From: G963663495 sp963663495
GTDB taxonomy: Bacteria; Bacteroidota; Rhodothermia; Rhodothermales; Bin80
DNA: 64,000 bases
Assembly (NCBI GenBank): GCA_963663495.1
Contig: OY760427.1
Coordinates: 2,666,001-2,730,000, forward strand
Direction of reading: 5' to 3'
Position numbers and translations under genes: made by a program. How positions within the stretch are numbered: position 1 is the stretch's first letter; each line of letters begins with the position of its first letter. Of the stretch, positions 37,308-45,925 are shown one piece after another. The notes beneath the pieces are model-generated. The model made no database searches. It had not been told where the DNA came from and saw nothing but the letters and a program-made list of their open reading frames with translations.

Positions 37308-40300
37308 ATGATAATACCCGGAACAGCAGCAACTATTGTTACCGGTACGCTGTTTCTGGCCGCCTGCATACATCAGCCGGTATCCGTTGATACGCCCGAG
37401 GTAGTTGACTATAACTACCACGTTAAGCCCATACTGTCGGACCGCTGCTACCAGTGCCACGGTCCCGACGACGCGGCGAGACAGGCGGGCCTTGAGCTGC
37501 ACGAAGAAGCAGGGGCCAAGAACCAGCTGCTGCCATCAGGCGGCCACGCTATCGTCCCCGGCAGCTTGCGCAGAAGCAAAGCCTTCCGCCGCATCACCTC
37601 ACAGGACCCTGAGAAGCAGATGCCCCCTCCAGAGTCCAACCTCACCATCACAGACCGGGAGCGGGCACTTCTCGCCCGATGGATCACGCAGGGAGCGGAA
37701 TGGAAAGCCCACTGGTCCTTTATCCCGCCAACCACTCCTGCTATTCCCATAGTCCGGAATAAAGAATGGCCGCGAGGCACAATTGACAGGTTTGTGCTCG
37801 CGAAAATGGAGAACGAAGGGTTGTCGCCTAGTCCACAAGCCTCGCGTGAACGCCTTCTGCGCCGCGTAACGCTGGACCTGACAGGGCTCCCCCCGAGTGT
37901 CGAAGAGATGGATGCGTTCCTAGCAGACACAAGCCACCGGGCATACGAGGCTGTGGTTGACAGGCTTTTGGCTGATACCGCATACGGAGAACATATGACC
38001 ACCGAGTGGCTTGATATTTCGCGGTATGCTGATACGCACGGGTACCAGGCAGATCGCGAGAGGCGCATGTGGCCTTGGAGAGACTGGGTGATAAACGCCT
38101 TCAATGCTAACCTGCCTTTTGATACCTTTGGTACGTGGCAGCTCGCTGGAGATCTTCTACCGGATGCGACGACCGAACAACGGCTGGCCACCGCCTTCAA
38201 TCGCAACCATCGTCAAACCAACGAGGGAGGCAGTATTGAGGAGGAGTTTCGCACGGAATATGTGGCCGACCGGACGAACACGGTGGGCACGGCCTTTCTC
38301 GGGCTCACCATGGAATGTGCTCGGTGCCATGACCACAAATACGATCCCATTACTCACAAGGACTATTACAGCTTCTTCAGCTTCTTCAACAGCATAGATG
38401 AGTCAGGACAGTACTCCCATTTTACCCAGGCGGTACCGGTACCCGCCCTTTCTCTACCTGACGGGAAGCAGCATGAACAGCTGGCTTTTCTGCTGAGCCG
38501 TGTCCAGGAGGCGAAGATGCGGCAGGAGGAGCGCAGACGCGAGGCGAACCCGGCGTTCATGGAGTGGCTGACAGACCAGCCGCAGCGGTCGCTTCCGGAC
38601 CTCTCACGCAAGGGACTTGATGCACAATTTGAGTTTGAGACCCTTGATGAAGATCGGCTGCCGGCCACCTTTCCCCGCGGCCTTACAGCAACCACGGTAT
38701 TTGATCCCACCCTAACTGCCGGAAAAGAAGGCCTCGGACTCACGTTTGATGGTGAGAATGGCGCCCGGTTCGAGGATGTTGGCGAGTTTACGGCCGCAGA
38801 CGCGTTTACGCTCAGCCTCTGGCTTCGCGCGGCACGCCACGAACCCGCGAACGTCCTGATCCACCGCACCGAAGCAGCGTTGGATGCGGGAAGCCGCGGG
38901 TACGAGCTATCAATGGAAAAAGGCCGGCTGGTTGCCCAGTTGGCCCATATGTGGCCCGCTGAAGCCTTACGTATTATTGCCGAAGAACCGGTTGCACTAG
39001 ACACCTGGGTACATGTAGCCATGACGTACGACGGCTCCATGCGCGCAGACGGGCTGGCATTGTACGTGCAGGGAGAGCGAGCCCCGACCACTACGGTTCG
39101 CGACGGGCTGACGAGGCACATTACCTACGAGAATATGGATGTGCCCCTAACTATGGGATACCGGTTCCGGGACACGGGTTTCCGTGATGGCATCATTGAC
39201 AGTTTTCGGCTTTACTCCCGTGCGCTCACAGCCATTGAAATTGCACAGCTTGCAGGAATAGATACACACGGTAACACAGAGGAGGCACTATTCGATTACT
39301 ACCTCGCACACCACGACCTGGACTATGCCGCCACACTTAAGGAATTTGCACGGCATCAGCAGGCGTACCTAGACGCCCACGCTCTTGTACCGGAGATCAT
39401 GGTGATGCGTAAAATGGCAGCCCCACGCCAAGCGCATGTCCTTCTGCGTGGGGTTTACGACGAGAAAGGCCAAGAGGTCATATCCGACGTGCCCGCAGCC
39501 TTGGGAGGGCTTCCCGACGCGCTGCCCCGCAACCGCCTAGGTCTGGCGCGTTGGATTTTTAGTCCGGACAACCCATTGACTGCACGTGTGGCCGTTAATC
39601 GTTTCTGGCAGCGGTACTTTGGCACGGGCCTTGTCATGACACCGGAGGACTTCGGCAACCAGGGAGCCCTCCCATCCCATCCCGAGCTATTGGATTACCT
39701 GGCCACCACCTTTATGGCGACAGGGTGGGATATGAAAGAGATGCAACGACAAATTGTGATATCAGCCACATACCGGCAGTCGTCCGAAGGGCCGGCAGAA
39801 CTTCTTTCTTTGGATCCCGAAAACAGGTTGCTTGCCCGCGGACCGCAGCTGCGGCTCTCGGCAGAAATGTTACGTGACCAGGCCCTGTTTGCCAGCGGAC
39901 TATTGGTGCACAAACTCGGAGGCCCGCCTGCAAAGCCCTACCAGCCGGCAGGAATGTGGGAGGAAAAGGCCGGAATTTCCTATATACCGGACGATGGCGA
40001 GGGGCTCTATCGTAGAAGCCTGTACACATATTTTAAACGCACCTCTCCCCCACCTTCCATGCTCACCTTTGACATGTCCACCCGCAGCCACTGCGTCATG
40101 CGGAGACAGCGTACAGCCACGCCGATGCAAGCACTAGTCTTGTTGAATGACCCGCAGTTTGTTGAGGCTGCCCGATTTATCGCGGAGCGCGCAATCCGTG
40201 AAGGCGGTCCCACCGATCGGGATAGGCGCGCCTTTGCCTTCAGGCTCCTGACGGCACGGACGCCAACAGACCGGGAAGCCGAAATACTCCACCAGCTCTA

Positions 40301-40457
40301 CCATGAGCAGTACAATCTCTTCGCGGACGACGCCGCACTGTCGTTGCTGCAGACCGGCAATACGGAACGGGACACGCGCCTGCCCGCTACACAAGTAGCT
40401 GCCATGACTATGGTGACGAGCGCCCTGCTTTCCCTTGATGAGGTAATGACTCGGTGA
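37308..40457 (+). CDS. PSCyt1-DUF1549-LamG-DUF1553 cytochrome-domain lipoprotein (module 3)
   Basis: A 1,049-aa third paralogue. The lipoprotein signal ends T-L-F-L-A-A-C; C-Y-Q-C-H and C-A-R-C-H-D-H-K-Y heme motifs are present. The LamG-like domain lies at about residues 470-650 (F-T-L-S-L-W-L-R-A, W-V-H-V-A-M-T-Y-D-G-S), and DUF1553 has N-R-F-W-Q-R-Y-F-G-T-G and T-P-M-Q-A-L-V-L-L-N-D-P. It starts 2 bases after the previous stop. A 100-base gap then precedes the next DUF1501 gene, the largest gap in the run. Confidence 0.9.
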   Translation: MIIPGTAATIVTGTLFLAACIHQPVSVDTPEVVDYNYHVKPILSDRCYQCHGPDDAARQAGLELHEEAGAKNQLLPSGGHAIVPGSLRRSKAFRRITSQDPEKQMPPPESNLTITDRERALLARWITQGAEWKAHWSFIPPTTPAIPIVRNKEWPRGTIDRFVLAKMENEGLSPSPQASRERLLRRVTLDLTGLPPSVEEMDAFLADTSHRAYEAVVDRLLADTAYGEHMTTEWLDISRYADTHGYQADRERRMWPWRDWVINAFNANLPFDTFGTWQLAGDLLPDATTEQRLATAFNRNHRQTNEGGSIEEEFRTEYVADRTNTVGTAFLGLTMECARCHDHKYDPITHKDYYSFFSFFNSIDESGQYSHFTQAVPVPALSLPDGKQHEQLAFLLSRVQEAKMRQEERRREANPAFMEWLTDQPQRSLPDLSRKGLDAQFEFETLDEDRLPATFPRGLTATTVFDPTLTAGKEGLGLTFDGENGARFEDVGEFTAADAFTLSLWLRAARHEPANVLIHRTEAALDAGSRGYELSMEKGRLVAQLAHMWPAEALRIIAEEPVALDTWVHVAMTYDGSMRADGLALYVQGERAPTTTVRDGLTRHITYENMDVPLTMGYRFRDTGFRDGIIDSFRLYSRALTAIEIAQLAGIDTHGNTEEALFDYYLAHHDLDYAATLKEFARHQQAYLDAHALVPEIMVMRKMAAPRQAHVLLRGVYDEKGQEVISDVPAALGGLPDALPRNRLGLARWIFSPDNPLTARVAVNRFWQRYFGTGLVMTPEDFGNQGALPSHPELLDYLATTFMATGWDMKEMQRQIVISATYRQSSEGPAELLSLDPENRLLARGPQLRLSAEMLRDQALFASGLLVHKLGGPPAKPYQPAGMWEEKAGISYIPDDGEGLYRRSLYTYFKRTSPPPSMLTFDMSTRSHCVMRRQRTATPMQALVLLNDPQFVEAARFIAERAIREGGPTDRDRRAFAFRLLTARTPTDREAEILHQLYHEQYNLFADDAALSLLQTGNTERDTRLPATQVAAMTMVTSALLSLDEVMTR

Positions 40458-40557
40458 CTGCCGGTATCAGAGCGAAAATGGAGCGGATGGCACGTTGGTC
40501 GGCGGTTATGGGAAGATCCAAGTCCACGCCCGCCATGCAATATTCTACTTCGCCGGC

Positions 40558-41952
40558 ATGAAGCACGATTGCCACAACTACCGGAGCACGGCGAGCCGCC
40601 GGGAATTCCTTTCCGGCCTCGGACTCGGCCTTGGGGGACTGGCATTGTCCTCGCTGGTGAATCCAGCCGCAGCAGTCGCTACGCCGCGGGCGAAGCGCGT
40701 TATATACCTGTTCCAGAGCGGAGGGCCATCGCAATTTGAGCTTTTCGACTACAAGCCGGTAGTCAATCGCATGCACGGACAGGAACTGCCCGACTCGGTT
40801 CGTCGTGGACAGCGACTGACGGGGATGACCGGGTTCCAGAACTCATTACCGCTGGCCCGCTCACACTTTTCGTTTTCCCAGCACGGCCATAGCGGTGCTT
40901 GGGTGAGCGAACTCATGCCGTACACGGCACAGGTTGTTGACGACCTCTGTTTTGTTCACTCCATGCACACGGAGGCCATCAATCATGATCCGGCAATTAC
41001 CTTCTTCCAGACAGGATCACAAATCGCTGGCCGCCCATCCGTGGGATCGTGGCTTAGCTACGGCCTAGGCAGTGACAACGAGAATCTTCCTGTCTTTTGT
41101 GTGCTGATCACAAAAGACAAGGGTGGACAACCGTTGTATGCGCGGCTCTGGGGCAATGGGTTCTTACCGTCGCAACACCAGGGCGTACAGTTCAGAGCTG
41201 GCACCGATCCGGTACTATACCTGACTAATCCGCAGGGAATCACACATAAAAGCCGCCGGATGATGCTTGACCGCTTGCGGGATCTGCAGCAGGCACGGAA
41301 TGGCCATGCTGTTGAAGCTCGCATCGCCCAATATGAAATGGCGTACCGGATGCAGACATCCGTACCGGAAGTGATGGACCTGTCCGACGAACCCGACCAT
41401 GTGTACGACTTGTACGGGGAGGATGCCAGAGAGCCCGGAACCTTTGCGGCCAACTGCCTCCTGGCAAGGCGACTGGCCGAGCGTGGTGTGCGTTTTATCC
41501 AGCTATTCCACCAGGGCTGGGACCACCACGGCGGACTACCCAGTGGTATCCAGGTGCAGGCCCGGGAAACGGATCAGCCGTCAGCAGCCCTGGTACTTGA
41601 CCTTAAGCAGCGCGGCATGCTGGAAGATACATTGGTGGTTTGGGGAGGCGAATTCGGACGTACTAACTACTGTCAGGGGCGCCTGACCGATAGTGACTAC
41701 GGCCGCGACCATCACCCACGGTGCTTTACGATGTGGATGGCAGGCGGCGGCACGATGGCAGGGCTGACTTATGGCCGTACAGACGACTTCGGGTACAATA
41801 TCGTCCGGGATCCAGTGCATGTGCACGATTTTCAGGCTACCATGCTATACCTGTTAGGTATTGACCATAAACGCCTCACCTTCAAGCACCAGGGTCGGCG
41901 GTTTCGTCTGACGGATGTGCATGGCGAGGTGGTTCACCCCATTCTGGAGTAG
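40558..41952 (+). CDS. DUF1501 protein, Tat-exported (module 3)
   Basis: A 464-aa DUF1501 protein from ATG 40558; the frame is open from 40495 but those 21 residues precede the signal and look non-coding. The twin-arginine signal is A-S-R-R-E-F-L-S-G-L-G-L-G-L-G-G. Core motifs V-I-Y-L-F-Q-S-G-G-P-S-Q-F-E, N-H-D-P-A-I-T-F-F-Q-T-G, W-G-G-E-F-G-R-T and G-R-D-H-H-P-R are intact. It ends 4 bases before the module 4 cytochrome gene. Confidence 0.9.
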   Translation: MKHDCHNYRSTASRREFLSGLGLGLGGLALSSLVNPAAAVATPRAKRVIYLFQSGGPSQFELFDYKPVVNRMHGQELPDSVRRGQRLTGMTGFQNSLPLARSHFSFSQHGHSGAWVSELMPYTAQVVDDLCFVHSMHTEAINHDPAITFFQTGSQIAGRPSVGSWLSYGLGSDNENLPVFCVLITKDKGGQPLYARLWGNGFLPSQHQGVQFRAGTDPVLYLTNPQGITHKSRRMMLDRLRDLQQARNGHAVEARIAQYEMAYRMQTSVPEVMDLSDEPDHVYDLYGEDAREPGTFAANCLLARRLAERGVRFIQLFHQGWDHHGGLPSGIQVQARETDQPSAALVLDLKQRGMLEDTLVVWGGEFGRTNYCQGRLTDSDYGRDHHPRCFTMWMAGGGTMAGLTYGRTDDFGYNIVRDPVHVHDFQATMLYLLGIDHKRLTFKHQGRRFRLTDVHGEVVHPILE

Positions 41953-41956
41953 GAGC

Positions 41957-44437
41957 ATGCCGCGGGTGGCTCGTCACTATGTTCTTGTCCTTTTTATCAC
42001 GGGCATCGGATTACTCGGCTGCGACCGAAGGAGCGACGTAGCATTTAACAGGGACATCCGCCCTCTTTTGAACGAAAATTGTGTCTCCTGCCATGGCGGC
42101 ATACGCCGACAGGGTGATCTGAATCTGCTGTGGCGAAGCGATGCCCTATTGCCCGCGGAATCCGGGAATCGGGCCATAGTACCATTCAAACCTTCCGAAA
42201 GTGAACTGATCAGGCGTGTAACCACATATGACACCGCTGAGAGGATGCCCAAAGATGCGCATCCTCTCAGCCCGGAAGCCGTTACCATTCTTCGTCAATG
42301 GATTACCGACGGAGCCAAGTGGGATGTGCACTGGGCCTATAAGGCACCGGAGGAGCCTGCACTGCCGGATGTTTCCCTTACCTCATGGCCCAGGGTGCCC
42401 CTGGACCATCTGGTGCTTTCGCGCCTTGAGAACGAGGGATTGGCACCTTCCGGCCCGGCTCCATGCTCCAAATTGGTACGACGCGTAAGCCTGGACCTAA
42501 TCGGACTTCCGCCGAAGCCCACAGCCGCAGAGCAGGTCTGCGGCGAGCTCGGCTACGAGGCATTTGTGGATATTCTTCTCTCGTCACCGCGTTATGGGGA
42601 GCGATGGGCAGCCATGTGGCTGGACCTCGCCAGGTACGCAGACTCCAAAGGGTATGAGAAGGACATCCCGCGTACGATCTGGCGATACAGGGACTGGGTC
42701 ATTAAGGCGTTCAATGAGGACATGCCATTCGATCAGTTCACCATTGAGCAGATTGCGGGGGACCTATTACCTGAAGCCAGCGACGAGCAACATATTGCAA
42801 CCGCCTTCCATCGCAACACTATGACCAATACGGAAGGGGGTACAGACGATGAAGAGTTTCGTGTGGCCGCTGTCATTGACCGTGTAAACACTACATGGGA
42901 GGTATGGCAGGGTACCTCGCTCAGCTGCGCGCAGTGCCATGGTCATCCTTACGACCCCTTCCGCCACGAAGATTACTTTCGTGCCTTTGCATTCTTCAAC
43001 AACACCGCGGACCAGGATGCCTCCAACGAATACCCGACTCTGTTCGAATTTGCGGCAGCGGATTCCGCGCAAGGACATGCTCTGTTGCACCAACTGCGCC
43101 GCATTGATGGCAAAATTGCTGCGGCGACAGCCACGGACGCCGTGAGGTTAGAGCGGATAGCATGGGAAGGCATGCTCAACGACCCTATTGAGATCGCAAG
43201 GGTAGATGGGATGCAGCAAGGGGCGGTGCAGCGCATCGCGCGCCTTCCCGAAGAGGAGCGCGATGATGCCCAAAGGGTATTTCTGGATCACGTGTTTGGC
43301 GAAATAAGTACCGACCAGCACTTAGACTCGCTGCGTCAGGAACGCAGTGCCGCGGTGCAGGAGGTTCAGGAACTTGATGCTGTGCAGACACCGGTACTGC
43401 AAGAGCTGCCGGCGGGTAAAAAACGGACGACGCACCTTTTTGAGCGCGGCAGCTTTCTGACCCCTTTACAAAAGGTTGAGGCCTCTATTCCTGCCTCTTT
43501 CCGTCCGCTGCCCAATGACGCTCCGCGCAACCGGCTTGGATTGGCAAGGTGGCTGGTTGGTACCGATAATCCATTGACCGCGCGGGTGACGGTAAACCGA
43601 ATCTGGGCGCAGCTGTTTGGTGTGGGCATCGTTGAGTCCATGGAGGATTTCGGGACTCAAGGCCTCCCCCCTTCCGACCCCCGGTTGCTGGACCACTTGG
43701 CTATACGCTTCAGCCAGACCCACGCATGGCGTCTCAAGTCGCTGCTGCGCGAAGTGGTCACATCAGCAACCTACCGCCAGGACTCACGGATGACTCCGGC
43801 CCTACAGAAAAAAGATCCTGACAATCGCCTCCTTGCCCGAGGTCCCCGCTTTAGGTTAGCTGCAGAGCAAATCCGCGATCAGGCACTGTTTGTAAGCGGC
43901 CTGCTGAGTAGCAAGATGTATGGTCCCAGCGTCATGCCGCCCCAGCCGGAAGGGCTCTGGCAAAACCCGTATGATGGCTCGGATTGGCAGCCGTCGGATG
44001 GTGAAGACCGCTACCGAAGGGGCATCTATACCTATTGGAGGCGTACCGTGCCCTACCCGTCTATGGCGACGTTTGACAGCCCCAGCCGGGAATTTTGTGT
44101 ATCACGGCGCATCCGCACCAACACGCCGCTCCAAGCGCTAGTGACACTTAACGATCCTGCCTTTGTAGAAGCCGCGCGCGCATTGGCCGAACGCATGCAT
44201 GCAGCGGGTTACAATGAAGCGGATAGGATTGAGACCGGGTACAAGTTGGCCATCATTTCTCCTCCTAGTCCAGAGACTATGCGCGAGCTGGTTACTTTAT
44301 ACCACGAGGGACTTGTGCATTATGCCAACACTCCATCTGACAGGGAAGCGCTGGGAACGGATACAGCAGAAGCGGCGGCGCTCACGGTTGTGGCGAATGC
44401 CATTCTCAACTTGGATACGTTTGTTATGAAGGAATAA
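41957..44437 (+). CDS. PSCyt1-DUF1549-DUF1553 cytochrome-domain lipoprotein without LamG (module 4)
   Basis: An 826-aa protein from ATG 41957, preceded by AGGAG; the frame extends upstream inside the previous gene without signal features. The lipoprotein signal ends T-G-I-G-L-L-G-C. Heme motifs are C-V-S-C-H near residue 40 and S-C-A-Q-C-H-G-H near 322. It is about 220 residues shorter than its three paralogues because the LamG domain is missing: a short helical linker (A-A-V-Q-E-V-Q-E-L-D) joins DUF1549 directly to DUF1553. It is also the most diverged copy (M-P-K-D-A-H-P-L-S replaces the M-P-P-P-E-S-N-L motif). A 13-bp perfect hairpin lies inside the gene at 42236-42271. Confidence 0.9.
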   Translation: MPRVARHYVLVLFITGIGLLGCDRRSDVAFNRDIRPLLNENCVSCHGGIRRQGDLNLLWRSDALLPAESGNRAIVPFKPSESELIRRVTTYDTAERMPKDAHPLSPEAVTILRQWITDGAKWDVHWAYKAPEEPALPDVSLTSWPRVPLDHLVLSRLENEGLAPSGPAPCSKLVRRVSLDLIGLPPKPTAAEQVCGELGYEAFVDILLSSPRYGERWAAMWLDLARYADSKGYEKDIPRTIWRYRDWVIKAFNEDMPFDQFTIEQIAGDLLPEASDEQHIATAFHRNTMTNTEGGTDDEEFRVAAVIDRVNTTWEVWQGTSLSCAQCHGHPYDPFRHEDYFRAFAFFNNTADQDASNEYPTLFEFAAADSAQGHALLHQLRRIDGKIAAATATDAVRLERIAWEGMLNDPIEIARVDGMQQGAVQRIARLPEEERDDAQRVFLDHVFGEISTDQHLDSLRQERSAAVQEVQELDAVQTPVLQELPAGKKRTTHLFERGSFLTPLQKVEASIPASFRPLPNDAPRNRLGLARWLVGTDNPLTARVTVNRIWAQLFGVGIVESMEDFGTQGLPPSDPRLLDHLAIRFSQTHAWRLKSLLREVVTSATYRQDSRMTPALQKKDPDNRLLARGPRFRLAAEQIRDQALFVSGLLSSKMYGPSVMPPQPEGLWQNPYDGSDWQPSDGEDRYRRGIYTYWRRTVPYPSMATFDSPSREFCVSRRIRTNTPLQALVTLNDPAFVEAARALAERMHAAGYNEADRIETGYKLAIISPPSPETMRELVTLYHEGLVHYANTPSDREALGTDTAEAAALTVVANAILNLDTFVMKE
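42236..42271. repeat. Perfect 13-bp intragenic inverted repeat
   Basis: GCTGAGAGGATGC and its exact complement GCATCCTCTCAGC are separated by 10 bases inside the module 4 cytochrome gene. The stem would form a stable hairpin in the mRNA near codons 94-105. No T-run follows, so it is not a canonical terminator. Confidence 0.6.
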
Positions 44438-44470
44438 CCGTTTCGCATTTATCTCCTATTCCGTACCATA

Positions 44471-45916
44471 ATGCTGCATCAGGAAGCCCGTCAAGCCTCG
44501 CTACGGCATGTCACACGGCGCCATTTTTTGCGATCGTGCGGTGCAGGCCTTGGGGCAATGGCCTTGTCCACCCTCAGCGGACTTGCGCGTCCTTTGGACC
44601 CACTCGCAGCGCGTGCGGCGCACTTCACACCGCGCGCAAAGCGCGTTATCTTCTTGCATATGGCCGGGGGCCCATCCTCGCTTGAGCTCTTTGATCATAA
44701 GCCCGAGTTAGCCCGTTTGGACGGCCAGGAATGCCCTGATTCTCTATTGAAAGGCAAGCGCTTCGCCTTTATTCGGGGCGTCCCCAAGATGCTCGGCCCC
44801 CAGGCGACCTTCCGCCAGCGTGGAGAATCCGGTGCCTGGGTCTCTGACCACCTACCGCATTTTGCTCAAGTAGCCGATGAAGTGGCATTCCTGAAGGCCA
44901 TGCACACCGACGAGTTCAACCACGCACCAGCGCAACTACTTGTACACAGCGGCAGCTCGCGCCTCGGACGGCCAAGCATGGGATCGTGGGTCACGTACGG
45001 CCTCGGAACGGAAAACGCTAACCTGCCTGCCTTTGTGGTACTACTGTCAGGCGGCGTGGCACCGGATGCCGGTGCCAGTGTATACGGAAGTGGCTTCCTT
45101 CCAACCGTATATCAAGGTGTGCAATGCCGATCCAAGGGAGATCCAGTCCTGTTCCTGTCTGACCCCGAAGGAGTGCCACGCAGTTTGCGGAGGCGCTCCA
45201 TAGACGCCATCAACAGGATCAATGAAGAAACGCATCGCGATGTACAAGACCCGGAGGTGCTAACCCGTATAGCGCAGTACGAGATGGCTTTCCGTATGCA
45301 GACATCGGTCCCGGACGCGATGGATATCGGCCGTGAGCCTGAGTACATCCACACGCTGTACGGTACAGAGCCTGGAGAGACATCCTTCGCCAACAACTGC
45401 TTGCTGGCCCGCCGACTGGTGGAACGGGGTGTCCGGTTTGTGCAGCTGTTTCATTGGGGATGGGACTCTCACGGCGCTGGCGAGAGCGAAGCATTGAACG
45501 GCGGCTTCCTGGACCGGTGCAAGGAAACGGATCGCCCTGTTGCCGCGCTGCTGCGTGACCTGCGCCAGCGCGGTCTCCTGGAAGAAACACTGGTGGTATG
45601 GGGCGGCGAATTCGGGCGCACACCAATGCTGGAGAACAGAAGCGGGGCCGACAACCCGTTTGTCGGACGCGATCATCACAGCGATGTATTCACCATGTGG
45701 ATGGCCGGCGGAGGCATACGTTCCGGCATGACCTGGGGAAAAACTGATGAAATCGGTTATCAGGCTGTCTCTGGTCGTGTCCATGTGCACGACCTCCAGG
45801 CTACCATTCTTCATCTCTTGGGATTTGACCACGAACACTTGACGTACCCATTTCAAGGCCGCGATTTTCGCTTAACAGATGTCCACGGCCATGTCGTCCA
45901 CGATATCATTGCCTGA
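44471..45916 (+). CDS. DUF1501 protein, Tat-exported (module 4)
   Basis: A 481-aa DUF1501 protein with twin-arginine signal V-T-R-R-H-F-L-R-S-C-G-A-G-L-G-A. Core motifs are retained with variation: V-I-F-L-H-M-A-G-G-P-S-S-L-E, F-N-H-A-P-A-Q-L-L-V-H-S-G in place of N-H-D-P-A-I-T-F, W-G-G-E-F-G-R-T-P and G-R-D-H-H-S. The divergence parallels that of its partner (41957), so partner pairs seem to have coevolved. The DUF2231 gene follows 9 bases later. Confidence 0.9.
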   Translation: MLHQEARQASLRHVTRRHFLRSCGAGLGAMALSTLSGLARPLDPLAARAAHFTPRAKRVIFLHMAGGPSSLELFDHKPELARLDGQECPDSLLKGKRFAFIRGVPKMLGPQATFRQRGESGAWVSDHLPHFAQVADEVAFLKAMHTDEFNHAPAQLLVHSGSSRLGRPSMGSWVTYGLGTENANLPAFVVLLSGGVAPDAGASVYGSGFLPTVYQGVQCRSKGDPVLFLSDPEGVPRSLRRRSIDAINRINEETHRDVQDPEVLTRIAQYEMAFRMQTSVPDAMDIGREPEYIHTLYGTEPGETSFANNCLLARRLVERGVRFVQLFHWGWDSHGAGESEALNGGFLDRCKETDRPVAALLRDLRQRGLLEETLVVWGGEFGRTPMLENRSGADNPFVGRDHHSDVFTMWMAGGGIRSGMTWGKTDEIGYQAVSGRVHVHDLQATILHLLGFDHEHLTYPFQGRDFRLTDVHGHVVHDIIA

Positions 45917-45925
45917 CTATCCATA

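Noticed and set aside
37448..38206. 252-codon antisense open frame in the module 3 cytochrome gene (a similar one at 38366-39121)
   Set aside because: Ser/Arg-rich low-information translation opposite a well supported gene; a mirror of GC-rich codons.
28094..45916. The repeated similarity across the four PSCyt/DUF1501 modules as a recent tandem duplication or assembly artefact
   Set aside because: The copies differ throughout in sequence, length and domain content, so they are old paralogues, not duplicated reads.
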